From assembly GCF_900182705.1 (NCBI RefSeq), contig NZ_FXTP01000001.1, positions 558,001-622,000 of the forward strand: a stretch of 64,000 nucleotides of DNA, read 5' to 3'. The position numbers were made by a program, and so were the translations under genes. The notes below the pieces were generated by a model. That model had not been told where the DNA came from and made no database searches. It worked only from the letters and a program-made list of their open reading frames with translations. Of the stretch, positions 18,418-27,693 are shown piece by piece (the stretch's first letter is position 1; each line of letters opens with the position of its first letter). Origin of the DNA: Gracilimonas mengyeensis. GTDB lineage: Bacteria > Bacteroidota > Rhodothermia > Balneolales > Balneolaceae.

Positions 18418-19452
18418 TCAGCTGTCAAATCGGTTAACCCATTTTTGACCCAGCCTCACACCAGAAAGATAAGCGGATTCTACGGTATTTCCGTTCATAT
18501 AAGCTCCAACCAAAGCAAGAGGTGTTTCTTTGCCCATAATTTCCATAAAATCATGTGGTAAAGGATTAATAGCCCGGCTGTATTTCCAGTAGTGAAGGCT
18601 TTTCCATTCAGGTAATGCAGCCCAACCGTCCAATATTTGTGCGAGACGATCTAAAATGATTTCCTGAACTTTTTCACGCTCTTCATTTGCATGTTTTTTG
18701 GCAAACTCCCAAGTAGTTTGTACCACCAGTGCTTTATTGGAATCTTCCTTTCTTTTGGTGTACTCGTTGGAAATCCATTGAATTATTTCATCATCACACT
18801 CCAGTGCATTCCATTCTGGCATCTCTGTATCGGCAAGATAGCCGGCCATCAGTGAAAATTGAGATTCGTATTCCACCTCATCAATCTCCCGAATCAGCTT
18901 AAGGGTCTCAATTTCGTCTATAGTTGTATTTATAAGAGCATACGCCTGGCGAGCCGGAGCAGTAATAATTACGGCATCGGCACCTTCGGTTAAAGCAGTA
19001 GGAAAATTTAGCATCCAGCTGCGTTTCTTGGTACGATTCTCACCAATATGAGTCAAGCCGCTTACTTTTTCTTCCATGCGGACATCCAGCATGCGTCCAA
19101 ATTGTTTGCAAAACTCATTCATTCCGCCGGGCGCATAATAATAAGGCGTATCAGCCTCTTTACTTTTGATGTTGCCTTTGGCATCGCGATGAGCAAAATT
19201 TCCATCCCAGGTGGTTAGAATTCCTTTCTCGGAATATTTATTTACGAGTTCGAGAAATTCCGGATCTTTGGCCTGAAAATAGGTTACCCCATGATCCAGT
19301 TTCGCCTGATTATCTTTACCGGCATAGCGGGTGGCGAGACGACCGCCATAACCACGGCTTTTTTCAAAAACTACGACCTCGTGCCCGGCTTTGATAAGTT
19401 CATTACCTGCCGCTAAACCTGAAATACCTGCTCCTATAATTGCAATCTTCAT
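18418..19452 (-). CDS. Renalase-like FAD-dependent oxidoreductase
   Basis: The protein is 344 residues and starts with the FAD-binding motif IGAGISGLAAGNEL (5-18), followed by the acidic end of the second strand (VFEKSRGYGGRLATR), a typical amine-oxidase/renalase opening. A late GAYMNGNTVESAYLSG segment forms the second FAD contact. Bacterial renalases oxidise isomeric dihydro-NAD(P). The exact substrate here is unproven, and a generic NAD(P)-binding flavoprotein is the alternative. It is cytoplasmic, with no signal peptide. It is probably independent of the exporter genes 41 bases downstream. Confidence 0.85.
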   Translation of the reverse strand: MKIAIIGAGISGLAAGNELIKAGHEVVVFEKSRGYGGRLATRYAGKDNQAKLDHGVTYFQAKDPEFLELVNKYSEKGILTTWDGNFAHRDAKGNIKSKEADTPYYYAPGGMNEFCKQFGRMLDVRMEEKVSGLTHIGENRTKKRSWMLNFPTALTEGADAVIITAPARQAYALINTTIDEIETLKLIREIDEVEYESQFSLMAGYLADTEMPEWNALECDDEIIQWISNEYTKRKEDSNKALVVQTTWEFAKKHANEEREKVQEIILDRLAQILDGWAALPEWKSLHYWKYSRAINPLPHDFMEIMGKETPLALVGAYMNGNTVESAYLSGVRLGQKWVNRFDS

Positions 19453-19521
19453 TGTTCGCTAAATTTTCCATTCTTGCCCCTGGAAACTCTGATAAGACTC
19501 CAGGTGCAACATACATGATTA

Positions 19522-20895
19522 TTATTGTTCAATTTCAAAAAGGGTTACCCGGGGCTGCACTGCTTTTTTATCTAACAGTGCGGGCCAATAAGCTACTACT
19601 CCACTGGCCTTGGGCCGTCCTCCGGCAAAACCGGTCACACCACTTGGTCCGGTGAGTATAAGTGGTGCTACCTCCATCCCAAAACGGTTCAGGTCTTCCT
19701 TGCTTTGTCCGGAAACTGAGATCCGCATCTGAATTTCATCATACTCTTGCTGTAGGGCTTCCTCCGTTACCGGCACTTCAGTGTTACCATTATAACCTAC
19801 ATACTCTTTGTGAAATTCGTCAAACTTTAAACCCAATTTTTTGGCTCTTTGCTCGAGTATTTCAGCTCCTTTTACTGCTTTTTTAAGAGCTCCTGGCCAA
19901 CAATACACCAAGGTGGCAGAAAGTTTATATCCATCGTTGTAACTGGCTGATATTTTGTAGGTGGGTGTATCGGGTTTACCTTTGATGCCGGTGACTTTAA
20001 CCCGGTTCTTACCGGCTTCTTCTACCTTCACCGAGGTGAAATCTGCAATTACATCCGGAGTAATATATTCCGAAGGATCGCCGATTTCATACAGCAGTTG
20101 TTCCTTCACCGTCATCTCGCTCACTAGTCCGCCGGTATTTTCGTGCTTGGTCACAAAAAACTCTCCGTTGGGATGAGCTTCAATGATCGGGAAACCAATA
20201 TCGGTGAAGTCTTCCACTTTTTCCCAATCTGTAAAGTTTCCTCCTGAAACCTGCGCTCCACACTCAATAATATGTCCGGCAATGGTTCCCACTGCCATCT
20301 TATCGAAATCTTCAAAATCCCACCCAAATTCATAAATCATGGGAGCCAGTGTCAATCCCGTATCGGTGACCCGGCCGGTTATTATCACATCGGCACCTTC
20401 TTGCAAGGCTTTCACAATAGGCCGACATCCGAAATACACATTGGCACTCAAAAGTTCATCTTTAATTTCGGTGATGGGACGTCCATCGTCCATGTTGTCC
20501 AAAGTGTGACCGTCTTTTACCAATTCATCAATATTTTGCAGGATGTCATCACCGTCAACAACCGCTACTTTTAGTCCGGTATAGCCTTTTTCTTTGGCTA
20601 CTTTTAGGATCTCATCCTTACATGCCAAGGGATTTACACCGCCGGCGTTGCTTATCACTTTAATGCCGTCATTTTTGATCTCTGGCAGCACCTGCTCCAC
20701 CACGTGTACAAAGTCCCGGGCATAACCCCAGTCGGCATTCCGCATTTTCTGTTTCTGCATGATAGACATGGTTACCTCAGCCAGGTAATCCATCACCAAA
20801 TAATCAATCGGACCCTTTTTTGCCTGGTTAATGGGAGCGTTTGGCAGATCGCCCCAAAATCCCTGACCCGATGCAATGCGGATAAAATCTTTCAT
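19522..20895 (-). CDS. AtuA-family (DUF1446) acyclic terpene/acyl-CoA utilisation-type protein
   Basis: This 457-residue cytoplasmic protein matches the DUF1446/AtuA family. It starts with IRIASGQGFWGD, followed by DYLAEVTMSIM, the GGVNPLAC motif, DVIITGRVTDTGL and GGNFTDWE. Family members occur in citronellol, geraniol and leucine-type degradation clusters next to biotin-dependent carboxylases, but no such partner is visible here. The reaction is not established for the family, so I assign only the family. It lies 69 bases upstream of the renalase-like gene on the same strand. Confidence 0.85.
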   Translation of the reverse strand: MKDFIRIASGQGFWGDLPNAPINQAKKGPIDYLVMDYLAEVTMSIMQKQKMRNADWGYARDFVHVVEQVLPEIKNDGIKVISNAGGVNPLACKDEILKVAKEKGYTGLKVAVVDGDDILQNIDELVKDGHTLDNMDDGRPITEIKDELLSANVYFGCRPIVKALQEGADVIITGRVTDTGLTLAPMIYEFGWDFEDFDKMAVGTIAGHIIECGAQVSGGNFTDWEKVEDFTDIGFPIIEAHPNGEFFVTKHENTGGLVSEMTVKEQLLYEIGDPSEYITPDVIADFTSVKVEEAGKNRVKVTGIKGKPDTPTYKISASYNDGYKLSATLVYCWPGALKKAVKGAEILEQRAKKLGLKFDEFHKEYVGYNGNTEVPVTEEALQQEYDEIQMRISVSGQSKEDLNRFGMEVAPLILTGPSGVTGFAGGRPKASGVVAYWPALLDKKAVQPRVTLFEIEQ

Positions 20896-21033
20896 ATAGT
20901 TTCACGGTTAGTACAACTGAAATTCGCGCTGAATATCGGGATATTTTCCGTGCATTGAAACTAAAAACCCCTGTTAGAAATGCCTACCCCTACGCACACC
21001 GATTTTATGAGGGTTAAAGGGTGTAAATGGATT

Positions 21034-22004
21034 TTATTTAATGAGCGTCATAGTTTTGGTTTTAATAGTCCCCCCAGCCTCTAAACGATAAATATAGGTA
21101 CCGGAAGAAAGCCCCCCCCCCCATCGAAATACACTTCATAAACTCCGGGGGTTTGACGCTGGCTGATCAATGTTTTTACTTTCCGTCCTGTAATGTCAAA
21201 AACCTCTAACCGCACATTTGTTGTTTCCAATACGGAATAACCGATTAAAGTAGAAGGGTTGAAAGGATTGGGATAATTTGCATTAAGCGTAATCGGACCA
21301 ATCTTACTGGCATATTCCAATTCACTCAGCTGTAGAGGTGGACTTTCATTGAAACGTATTGTAGCATGAACCGGTGGATCGAGGTTATCTTTGTATTTGT
21401 AATGAAAAATTATTCTCGGTGTATCAATCTTTTTTCCTCCGGAATTCATTAACGTATGAATTTTTGGATCGGTTCCAGAATTTCCTCTATAATATACTCC
21501 TGTTGGCATGTATTCAGCTTTTTCTAAATTCATTCTTTCAGGATATCTCAATTCAATAGTATAGATATCACCTACCATGTCATTTAAATCCAGCTCCACA
21601 ACGAACAATGAATCTATGACTTCTACCAGACTCATCTTAACCCCGGAGACTCCCAGTGTATCCTCTTCATTATTTTTATTACAGGTTAAGGTGTCTCTGG
21701 TCCCATTTAAATATTGAGATACTAATACACCGTCCAGCGTTGTAATCTCACCATTTCCTGATACATCTGCTGCTAAGGTATCCTCTATTACAATTTCACC
21801 AAAAAACCATTCGGTAGCTCCTATCGCATACCATGATATCAAACTACCATCCCTGCCCGTTACTTCTCCATCCCCGTTTACATCTCCACAAATAAAAGTA
21901 GAATCTGGATTACCCCCTCCAGGAGATTGTGCCAACACTTCGCCCAAACAAAATATCCCAATTACTAACACCCGAAAAATTTTATATATGATCATTCTCT
22001 GCAA
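21034..22004 (-). CDS. Secreted dockerin-like protein with C-terminal sorting tail, frameshifted at a C11 tract
   Basis: It begins with a signal peptide (cleaved near VLAQ, residue 26). Two EF-hand-like dockerin repeats follow, DVNGDGEVTGRDG (41-53) and DVSGNGEITTLDG (80-92), then a cohesin-like or beta-sandwich middle. The YPNPFNPST tail with YSVLETTNVRLEVFDITG is typical of type IX secretion-style sorting domains. As sequenced, the frame ends at 21081 with a garbled FLPVPIFIV. Changing the tract at 21112-21122 to 12 or 9 residues restores LSSGTYIYRLEAGG and the terminal TLIK, stopping at 21034-21036. The cause could be phase variation, decay or sequencing error. Confidence 0.8.
21112..21122. 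repeat. Homopolymeric C11 tract inside the sorting domain
   Basis: Eleven consecutive C residues (G on the coding strand) encode glycines in the sorting tail. Eleven is out of frame; nine or twelve would be in frame. Tracts of this length are prone to slippage in replication and to miscalling in sequencing. Confidence 0.9.
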
Positions 22005-22146
22005 GCTCTGTTATTTATATATCGCTAAATAACTAATTTTGCACATAAAAATCCATCAATATTGCACGTGATACTATAGTTTTTTTATACAATTAAAATT
22101 CAAGCTCAAATACATTAACACACTCTCTTTCTTCTATTTATTTATA

Positions 22147-22179
22147 TAAAAAATGCCAATTCCACTTGGAATTGGCATT
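22147..22179 (-). terminator. Intrinsic terminator of the VOC gene
   Basis: A perfect 13-bp stem (AATGCCAATTCCA with TGGAATTGGCATT) around a 2-base loop is followed on the minus strand by a run of T. The loop is very tight, but the arms and T-run are convincing. Confidence 0.88.
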
Positions 22180-22250
22180 GATAAAAACAAGCGACAAGGA
22201 TACAGTTATCGTGAAACCATCCTATAAATTTTTTTGTATCGCTCTTTTAT

Positions 22251-22634
22251 CTAATCTTCCTCATAAAAGAATTCAATCATATTTCCATCGGGATCGGAAA
22301 TAAAGAGAAAACGTCCTTTTTTACGATTTGCCGGCCCGCTCATAATAGTCACTTCTTTTTCTCTGAAGTATTTGGCCAGCTCATCAATTTTCTTGGGGTC
22401 ATCCACGTAAAAGCCAAAGTGATCTACCCGAAAATCGCGGGAGGTTGGGTCATAGCTTGTTTCGGCTTCCACAATCACCAAGGTGTCTTCTTTGCCAATC
22501 TTATACACCGCCATACTTTGTCCCATGGTCTTAACCAACTCCAAGTCCAAAATATCCCCGTAAAACTCTTTGGAGGCGTCAATGCGGTTAACTCTTATTG
22601 TTATGTGATTTAATCCGGATGGTGTAAAATCCAT
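22251..22634 (-). CDS. VOC (glyoxalase/bleomycin-resistance fold) family protein
   Basis: I chose the ATG at 22634, which starts MDFTPSGLNHITIRV just before the first beta strand. The longer start at 22682 adds 16 residues with no family match. The 127-residue product has the paired beta-alpha-beta-beta-beta modules of the vicinal oxygen chelate fold. Candidate metal ligands are His in LNHITIRV, His in VDHFGFYV and Glu in NMIEFFYEE. Glyoxalase I, dioxygenases and fosfomycin-resistance proteins share this fold, and the sequence does not distinguish among them. It is a single-gene unit. Confidence 0.8.
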   Translation of the reverse strand: MDFTPSGLNHITIRVNRIDASKEFYGDILDLELVKTMGQSMAVYKIGKEDTLVIVEAETSYDPTSRDFRVDHFGFYVDDPKKIDELAKYFREKEVTIMSGPANRKKGRFLFISDPDGNMIEFFYEED

Positions 22635-22747
22635 ATGTTGCTTGATGATTAATTCAGGTTTAGTATTTATCCGCCCAAACATACAACCGGATTTTTAAAA
22701 TCCAAAGTCTTCACTTGAAACTGATAGTGTAGGTGTCATTTATTAAC

Positions 22748-22781
22748 AAAAAAAGCCGCTCCCTTTATTTTAGGAAGCGGC
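22748..22781 (-). terminator. Intrinsic terminator of the SCO/chemoreceptor unit
   Basis: On the minus strand GCCGCTTCC pairs with GGGAGCGGC, followed by seven T residues, 31 bases after the chemoreceptor stop. Confidence 0.92.
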
Positions 22782-22811
22782 CGGTACCGTACATCTTACC
22801 CTTAGAATTAA

Positions 22812-24329
22812 TTAAAAATCGAGTAACTCCATTTCCTCTCGTTCACTGCGTTTGCCAGAACGGCGGGCAGACTGCTGTGATTTACTTACACCATTATTCC
22901 TTCTTGGAGTTGAGTAGTTATGGCTTTGTGTAGCTGACACGTTATTTGCCAGAGCCATACCATCGAGTGAACCTATGTTCTTCTGTACTTTTGCATTGAT
23001 ATCTCGAATTGCAGTTTTAAGTACGTGAATCTGGCTTTGTAGTTCTTCAGCTGTAGAGGCATTGTTCTCTGCCATCTCTGAGGTATTCTCGGTTGTATTG
23101 GCAATGTTCTGAATAGTGAGTTTCAACTCATCCAGGTAGGCCACTTGTTCACCGCTTGACTGATGAACATTTTCAATCCAGTCCATGAGCTCCTCAATCT
23201 GCTGGTTAATTTTTTCGGAAATACCCACTCCCTGCTCTGCTTTCTCGAGATTGTCGGTAATCATATCACGAATTTGATTTGCTGCATCGGCTGTTTTCTG
23301 GGCCAGTACGCGAACTTCCTCCGTAACTACCGCAAATCCGGCTCCTGCTTCACCTGCTCGGGCTGCTTCTACCGCAGCATTCAAAGCCAATAAATTGGTT
23401 TGTGAAGCAATGCTGTCAATTAAGTTAGTGATGGATGAAATCTTATTGCTTGAGTCTTTCAATTCAACCATAGAAGAGTTCATATCCGCCGTGTTGGATG
23501 AAATGGTTTCCATTTTGCCCTTCACCGATGCCGTCTTGTCGTTCATATCGGCTATTTTTTGGTTCATCATATTGATGGACTGATTAGATTCTGTAACAGC
23601 CTCACTATTTGCATGGGCGTCCATGGCAAGGCGTTGCCCTGAATCAGATATAAAATCTGCAGCCTGGCTGGTATAATTCACAGAATCATCCAAATCATCC
23701 ATGATATCGAATACTTCTGCATTATTTAAGTATTCATTGGTCAGATTCAGAATGATATTGCTAAAAGCCACTACTTCAATAATTACAAAAACAGCGTGCA
23801 ATGCTACAATGCCCCATCCACAACCATAATCAAACACCATAAGTGGCGTACCTGCAATGGTAAATTCGTACATCTGGGCTGCATTAAAAACCGCATGATG
23901 GACTGCAATGGTTGTCCCAGCTGCAATTAATGGCAGTATGTCTTTGTAACGGATCAAAAATGCAATGGCTACAAATATGTGAAAGTGCATTTCTATTTTC
24001 CCCAGGTTCTGTTGAATAAAGATCATGGAAAAGGCCATAAATGCCGCACCCATCGTAGCTCTGCTCCACGCACTTCCCGGGCTTGATTTGTAGGATGCAT
24101 AAGCAATTCCATAAATGATACCACCTCCAATAAAACCGAGCAGATAGGTGCTATAAAAAAAGGCCGTTATGGTTGATGCCGCTACCCAGTGAAATAGGAG
24201 CAACTTTAGCATAAACTGATCTGCCTCTACAAAAGTAGCGTACAAATTTTGCCGTACTCCGGCTGATAAATCATTTTTATACGATGGAAAAAGGGTTTCC
24301 ATCCATGTTAACTGTTTCATTGTTTCCAT
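22812..24329 (-). CDS. Methyl-accepting chemotaxis protein with multi-helix membrane sensor
   Basis: The protein is 505 residues. The first 210 or so form about five or six membrane helices rather than the usual two, and no large periplasmic domain is apparent. One pair of helices carries several histidines ([16 protein letters not shown] and IAVHHAVFN), which suggests a metal, heme or redox sensor buried in the membrane. No clear HAMP domain separates sensor and signalling parts. The cytoplasmic hairpin tip [20 protein letters not shown] is canonical. A good Shine-Dalgarno (AAGGA) precedes the ATG at 24329. The gene starts 48 bases after a SCO-like gene and shares its promoter. Confidence 0.93.
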   Translation of the reverse strand: METMKQLTWMETLFPSYKNDLSAGVRQNLYATFVEADQFMLKLLLFHWVAASTITAFFYSTYLLGFIGGGIIYGIAYASYKSSPGSAWSRATMGAAFMAFSMIFIQQNLGKIEMHFHIFVAIAFLIRYKDILPLIAAGTTIAVHHAVFNAAQMYEFTIAGTPLMVFDYGCGWGIVALHAVFVIIEVVAFSNIILNLTNEYLNNAEVFDIMDDLDDSVNYTSQAADFISDSGQRLAMDAHANSEAVTESNQSINMMNQKIADMNDKTASVKGKMETISSNTADMNSSMVELKDSSNKISSITNLIDSIASQTNLLALNAAVEAARAGEAGAGFAVVTEEVRVLAQKTADAANQIRDMITDNLEKAEQGVGISEKINQQIEELMDWIENVHQSSGEQVAYLDELKLTIQNIANTTENTSEMAENNASTAEELQSQIHVLKTAIRDINAKVQKNIGSLDGMALANNVSATQSHNYSTPRRNNGVSKSQQSARRSGKRSEREEMELLDF

Positions 24330-24377
24330 TACTTCCTTAAATGTGATTTTTGTATGTATTCCTGTTTATACCGTTAC

Positions 24378-24935
24378 CTACAATGCGCTGATAATTGCGT
24401 GTTCTAAAGTTTTTTTGTCAGATATGTTTGCTAAAACCCGGCTTATTCGCCATTTACCTTCTTTCTTATTCAGAATATAAAAATGATCCGTGTGGTCAAT
24501 ATCGTATGGATTGACAGGGTCAGATTTAATTCTGAGCGAGAAGTCTTTTTTTAATTTTTCCAATAATTCTGCATCTGTATTTATCCCGCGAATATCATTC
24601 GAGAATGATTTTCCATAGGTCTCGGCCCGGTTTAGCTGCGTTTGAGCATTGATATCTACAAACGTTATACCTGCTGAAATTCCAGGGCGTTCAGTCCTAA
24701 GGCTATCCATTGCCCCTGCAGCTTTTATTAAGGCATTGGGACAAATAAACGAACAGCCCGCATATCCAAAAAAAACGACCTCCACCTGATTCCCGGAATT
24801 TTCCAGAAAAGGTACTCCTTCCACTACCCTTTTCTCCAAAGGGTGCCGCTCCCCAAAAAATGATAATCCAGCAAACAATACAGCCGGCAGTATCAACAGA
24901 GCAGTAAGTAGTAAGGGAGGTAGTATTTTTTTCAT
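24378..24935 (-). CDS. SCO1/SenC-like periplasmic thioredoxin-fold protein
   Basis: The ATG at 24935 gives 185 residues. The longer frame from 25001 is rejected because it begins upstream of the sigma-28-type promoter at 24956-24982. An N-terminal signal or anchor helix (MKKILPPLLLTALLI) is followed by a thioredoxin-like domain. FFGYAGCSFICPNAL has the CxxxC pair of SCO proteins, and DHTDHFYILNKK supplies the conserved histidine. SCO proteins bind copper for cytochrome oxidase assembly or handle thiol redox. No oxidase genes are near; the partner here is the chemoreceptor downstream, so a sensory role is plausible. Confidence 0.8.
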   Translation of the reverse strand: MKKILPPLLLTALLILPAVLFAGLSFFGERHPLEKRVVEGVPFLENSGNQVEVVFFGYAGCSFICPNALIKAAGAMDSLRTERPGISAGITFVDINAQTQLNRAETYGKSFSNDIRGINTDAELLEKLKKDFSLRIKSDPVNPYDIDHTDHFYILNKKEGKWRISRVLANISDKKTLEHAIISAL

Positions 24936-24955
24936 ACACTTTTCGTTTGTCTGAG

Positions 24956-24982
24956 TTATCGGGGGAGCCGAAAAAAGATTTA
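24956..24982 (-). promoter_or_regulatory. Sigma-28-type promoter of the SCO/chemoreceptor unit
   Basis: On the minus strand: TAAATCTT (24982-24975), 11 bases, CCCGATAA (24963-24956). Seven of eight -10 bases match the consensus and the spacing is exact. The SCO start codon is 21 bases beyond the -10, which sets the start at 24935. Confidence 0.7.
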
Positions 24983-25257
24983 GCTTAGAAAAATCACCCA
25001 TCTCCTATCTTGTTGCTACCTCTAATTGACTGTATCACAATAAGAAAGCCCCTGCCTGTACATATTCCATTCTTTTTATTAAAAAATTTTAATGTTTTAA
25101 AAGAGGCTAAACTGTTCTGAAATTCATTTCATTCCTTTGTCGAAAATCTCTCCTGACCTTTACAGCCTGTATTACTTCGTGATAGTACGGTAAAGCATTT
25201 GTATTTTGGCTGGTCGAATTGGATATTTGTCCACCTTTAATAAACCCATTCTTAACT

Positions 25258-25941
25258 GTGTCCACCTTATATATTGTTGCGACCCCTATTGGTAACCTAC
25301 AGGATTTTTCGCCCCGAGCGGTAGAAGTCCTGAAATCTGTAGAATATATAGCCTGTGAAGACACCCGCACTTCCGGCAACCTTTTGCAACATTTTGGTAT
25401 TGATAAACCCACCTTCTCTTTTCACCAACATAATGAACACCGTAAAGTCGGCCACCTGATGAACATCCTGGATGCCAATCAAGATGTGGCGCTAATCAGT
25501 GACGCGGGCATGCCTGGCATATCTGATCCGGGCTTTTTGGCCACAAGGGCAGCCAAGCAAGGCGGACACAACGTCACCGTTATCCCGGGACCCGATGCCG
25601 CCACAACCGCCGTAGTCGCCAGTGGACTTCCCTGCGACCGTTACATCTTTGAGGGATTTCTTCCCCACAAGAAAGGACGCCAAAAGCGCCTCAAACAACT
25701 TTCAGAGGAAGAATTAACTATTATCATATACGAAAGTCCAAACCGGTTGCTGAAATTGTTGGGAGAAATTGAAAAACACTTTGAACCGGAACGTCTGGCA
25801 GCGGTAGCGCGAGAACTCACCAAGAAGTTTGAAGAAGTAGTCCGTGGAACTATTGCTGAGTTGAAAACCGAATTTGAAAACCGTGACGCCATTAAAGGCG
25901 AAGTAGTGGTGGTAATTTCAGGCAAGGGCTATTCGGAATGA
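25258..25941 (+). CDS. rsmI: 16S rRNA (cytidine-1402-2'-O)-methyltransferase RsmI
   Basis: RsmI methylates the ribose of C1402 in the ribosomal decoding centre using SAM. LYIVATPIGNLQDFSPRAVE at the N-terminus, CEDTRTSGNLLQHF, SDAGMPGISDPG and the VIPGPDA segment are strong family signatures of tetrapyrrole-methylase-fold RsmI. I placed the start at GTG 25258, giving 227 residues and the usual short lead before LYIVATPIG. A TTG at 25219 would add 13 residues. The stop overlaps the lnt start (ATGA), so the two are translationally coupled. Confidence 0.93.
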   Translation: MSTLYIVATPIGNLQDFSPRAVEVLKSVEYIACEDTRTSGNLLQHFGIDKPTFSFHQHNEHRKVGHLMNILDANQDVALISDAGMPGISDPGFLATRAAKQGGHNVTVIPGPDAATTAVVASGLPCDRYIFEGFLPHKKGRQKRLKQLSEEELTIIIYESPNRLLKLLGEIEKHFEPERLAAVARELTKKFEEVVRGTIAELKTEFENRDAIKGEVVVVISGKGYSE

Positions 25942-27479
25942 ACATGAAAGCGTGGCTGGATAATAATTGGGTAATTTCTATTGCTGCAGGCATTTTGTTG
26001 GGATTGAGCTTCCCTCCCATCAATCTGTCTTTTTTAAGCATTCCGGCTTTCATCCTTTTTTTTCATCTCTCCTATACATCTGATTCTTATAAACAACTGG
26101 CCTACTACAGTTATGCAGGCTTTGTAGTGTGGAATCTCATTGGAACCTATTGGCTAATGATGGCCACCGTGCCAGCAGGCATTGCTGCTATCCTGGCCAA
26201 CAGCGTGATTATGACCATCCCGCTTTGCCTGGGACGATTCTTTGCCCAAAAGTCCAATTCACCGGTAGTAATTGCTGTACTACAATCCGCCGCCTGGGTG
26301 AGCTATGAGTTCTTACATCATCAATGGGATTTGGCCTGGACCTGGTTGTCTATTGGCAATGCCTGGGCCAACTGGACGGGCATTATTCAATACATATCCA
26401 TAACTGGCTTTTTGGGAATTTCTTTTTGGGTGATGTTAACCTCGGCCCTCACTTATCAGTTTATTCAACATCAACAAAAAAGACTGCTTTACGCTGCAGT
26501 CGGAGTGTTTTTGATCTTTCCCATCTGGTCTTTTTTAATGTATGAAGAAGTCCCTGAAGATCTTGGAAATGATACTGTTGAAGTAGCCATCATCCAGCCT
26601 AATCATGATTCTTACCAGGATTTTGGTGGGATGAGCGGCCTGAATGAAGTGGTCGACAGCCTGTTTGCTTTATCCGAACGAACCATCACCCCGCAAACCG
26701 ATGTGGTTATCTGGCCCGAAAATGCCATTGACGGCTACATATTTACCAACTCACCTACCGCTGCCCGCATTGCCGATTCAGCCCGCAGCTGGAACACCGG
26801 CTTCCTGGTGGGAACCGGTCTCTACAAAACCTATACCGATTCTACCGAAAAACTCTACCGTGGCACTTATCGCGGTCAACCATACAACATATTCAATGCC
26901 GCACTATTTGTGGAAGCTGATGGCAGCATCTCTGATTACGAGAAAGCCAACCTTGTCCCCATCGTAGAGCGTATTCCATTTGTAGAGACCCTCTCGGTGC
27001 TGGATGTTTTCAATTGGGTGGATTGGGGAAGTATAGCAGGCTTTGGCAAAGGCACCACGCCAGATATGCTTTCCGGTGATTCATTTTTGACGCCCGGACT
27101 TATCTGTTACGACTCGGTCTATCCTTCCTGGATAAGAGAATATGTTCGCCAAGATGCCACTTTCCTCACCATCATAACCAACGACGGCTGGTGGGGTAAC
27201 ACCAGCGGACATCATCAACACTTTGCGTACGCCCGCCTGCGTGCTATTGAATTCGATCGATGGATTGCCCGCAGCGCCAACAACGGTATTTCAGGAGTGA
27301 TAGCTCCCAATGGCGCCATCATTCAAAAAACAGACTACTGGGTACGCACTGGCTTCACGGAAACCATCCAAAACCGGGATACCAAAACCATCTATACCCG
27401 TTTTGGAGACTGGCTGCCTATGTTGCTTCTGGGACTGACTGTTTTGAGTTGGGTGTATTTTTGGTTTGAAAGGGATTAG
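25938..27479 (+). CDS. lnt: Apolipoprotein N-acyltransferase Lnt
   Basis: Lnt adds the third acyl chain to lipoproteins at the inner membrane. The 513-residue protein has about six membrane helices in its first 190 residues, a nitrilase domain facing the periplasm and a final membrane helix (MLLLGLTVLSWVYFW). The catalytic triad can be placed at Glu of VVIWPENAIDG, Lys of DYEKANLVPIVERIP and Cys of PGLICYDSVYP. A substrate-loop region TNDGWWGNTSG is also conserved. Lipoprotein targets in this window include the GH2 at 30474 and SusD at 60599. It overlaps rsmI by 4 bases. Confidence 0.95.
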   Translation: MNMKAWLDNNWVISIAAGILLGLSFPPINLSFLSIPAFILFFHLSYTSDSYKQLAYYSYAGFVVWNLIGTYWLMMATVPAGIAAILANSVIMTIPLCLGRFFAQKSNSPVVIAVLQSAAWVSYEFLHHQWDLAWTWLSIGNAWANWTGIIQYISITGFLGISFWVMLTSALTYQFIQHQQKRLLYAAVGVFLIFPIWSFLMYEEVPEDLGNDTVEVAIIQPNHDSYQDFGGMSGLNEVVDSLFALSERTITPQTDVVIWPENAIDGYIFTNSPTAARIADSARSWNTGFLVGTGLYKTYTDSTEKLYRGTYRGQPYNIFNAALFVEADGSISDYEKANLVPIVERIPFVETLSVLDVFNWVDWGSIAGFGKGTTPDMLSGDSFLTPGLICYDSVYPSWIREYVRQDATFLTIITNDGWWGNTSGHHQHFAYARLRAIEFDRWIARSANNGISGVIAPNGAIIQKTDYWVRTGFTETIQNRDTKTIYTRFGDWLPMLLLGLTVLSWVYFWFERD

Positions 27480-27501
27480 AGCTATCTATATATCTAAATA
27501 C

Positions 27502-27682
27502 AACACGTTTACCGGTTATCAATATTCCCCTGCCTACCACAAGCGTCTCGCTTGTGGTTTGTTGGGATAAGACAACTCAGATATATACGAAGTGGTACAA
27601 GCGAGACGCTTGCACCAGTCGGTTTGTAAAAACGCTTTAAGGATTTACTTTTTCATGTTTTCTTTTAACCGGTAAACACGTT
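27502..27682. repeat. Inverted-repeat-bounded intergenic element (MITE-like), family A copy 2
   Basis: The element is bounded by a 12-bp perfect inverted repeat, GTTTACCGGTTA at 27507-27518 and TAACCGGTAAAC at 27666-27677. Inside are hairpins CAAGCGTCTCGCTTG and CAAGCGAGACGCTTG and an ACCAGTC segment homologous to 13311-13440. It fills the convergent gap between lnt and the toxin gene and may act as a two-way terminator. No transposase is encoded. Confidence 0.7.
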
Positions 27683-27693
27683 AAACACAACAC

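Noticed and set aside
24936-25001. N-terminal extension of the SCO-like protein
   Set aside because: It begins upstream of the inferred promoter and precedes a good signal peptide at 24935.
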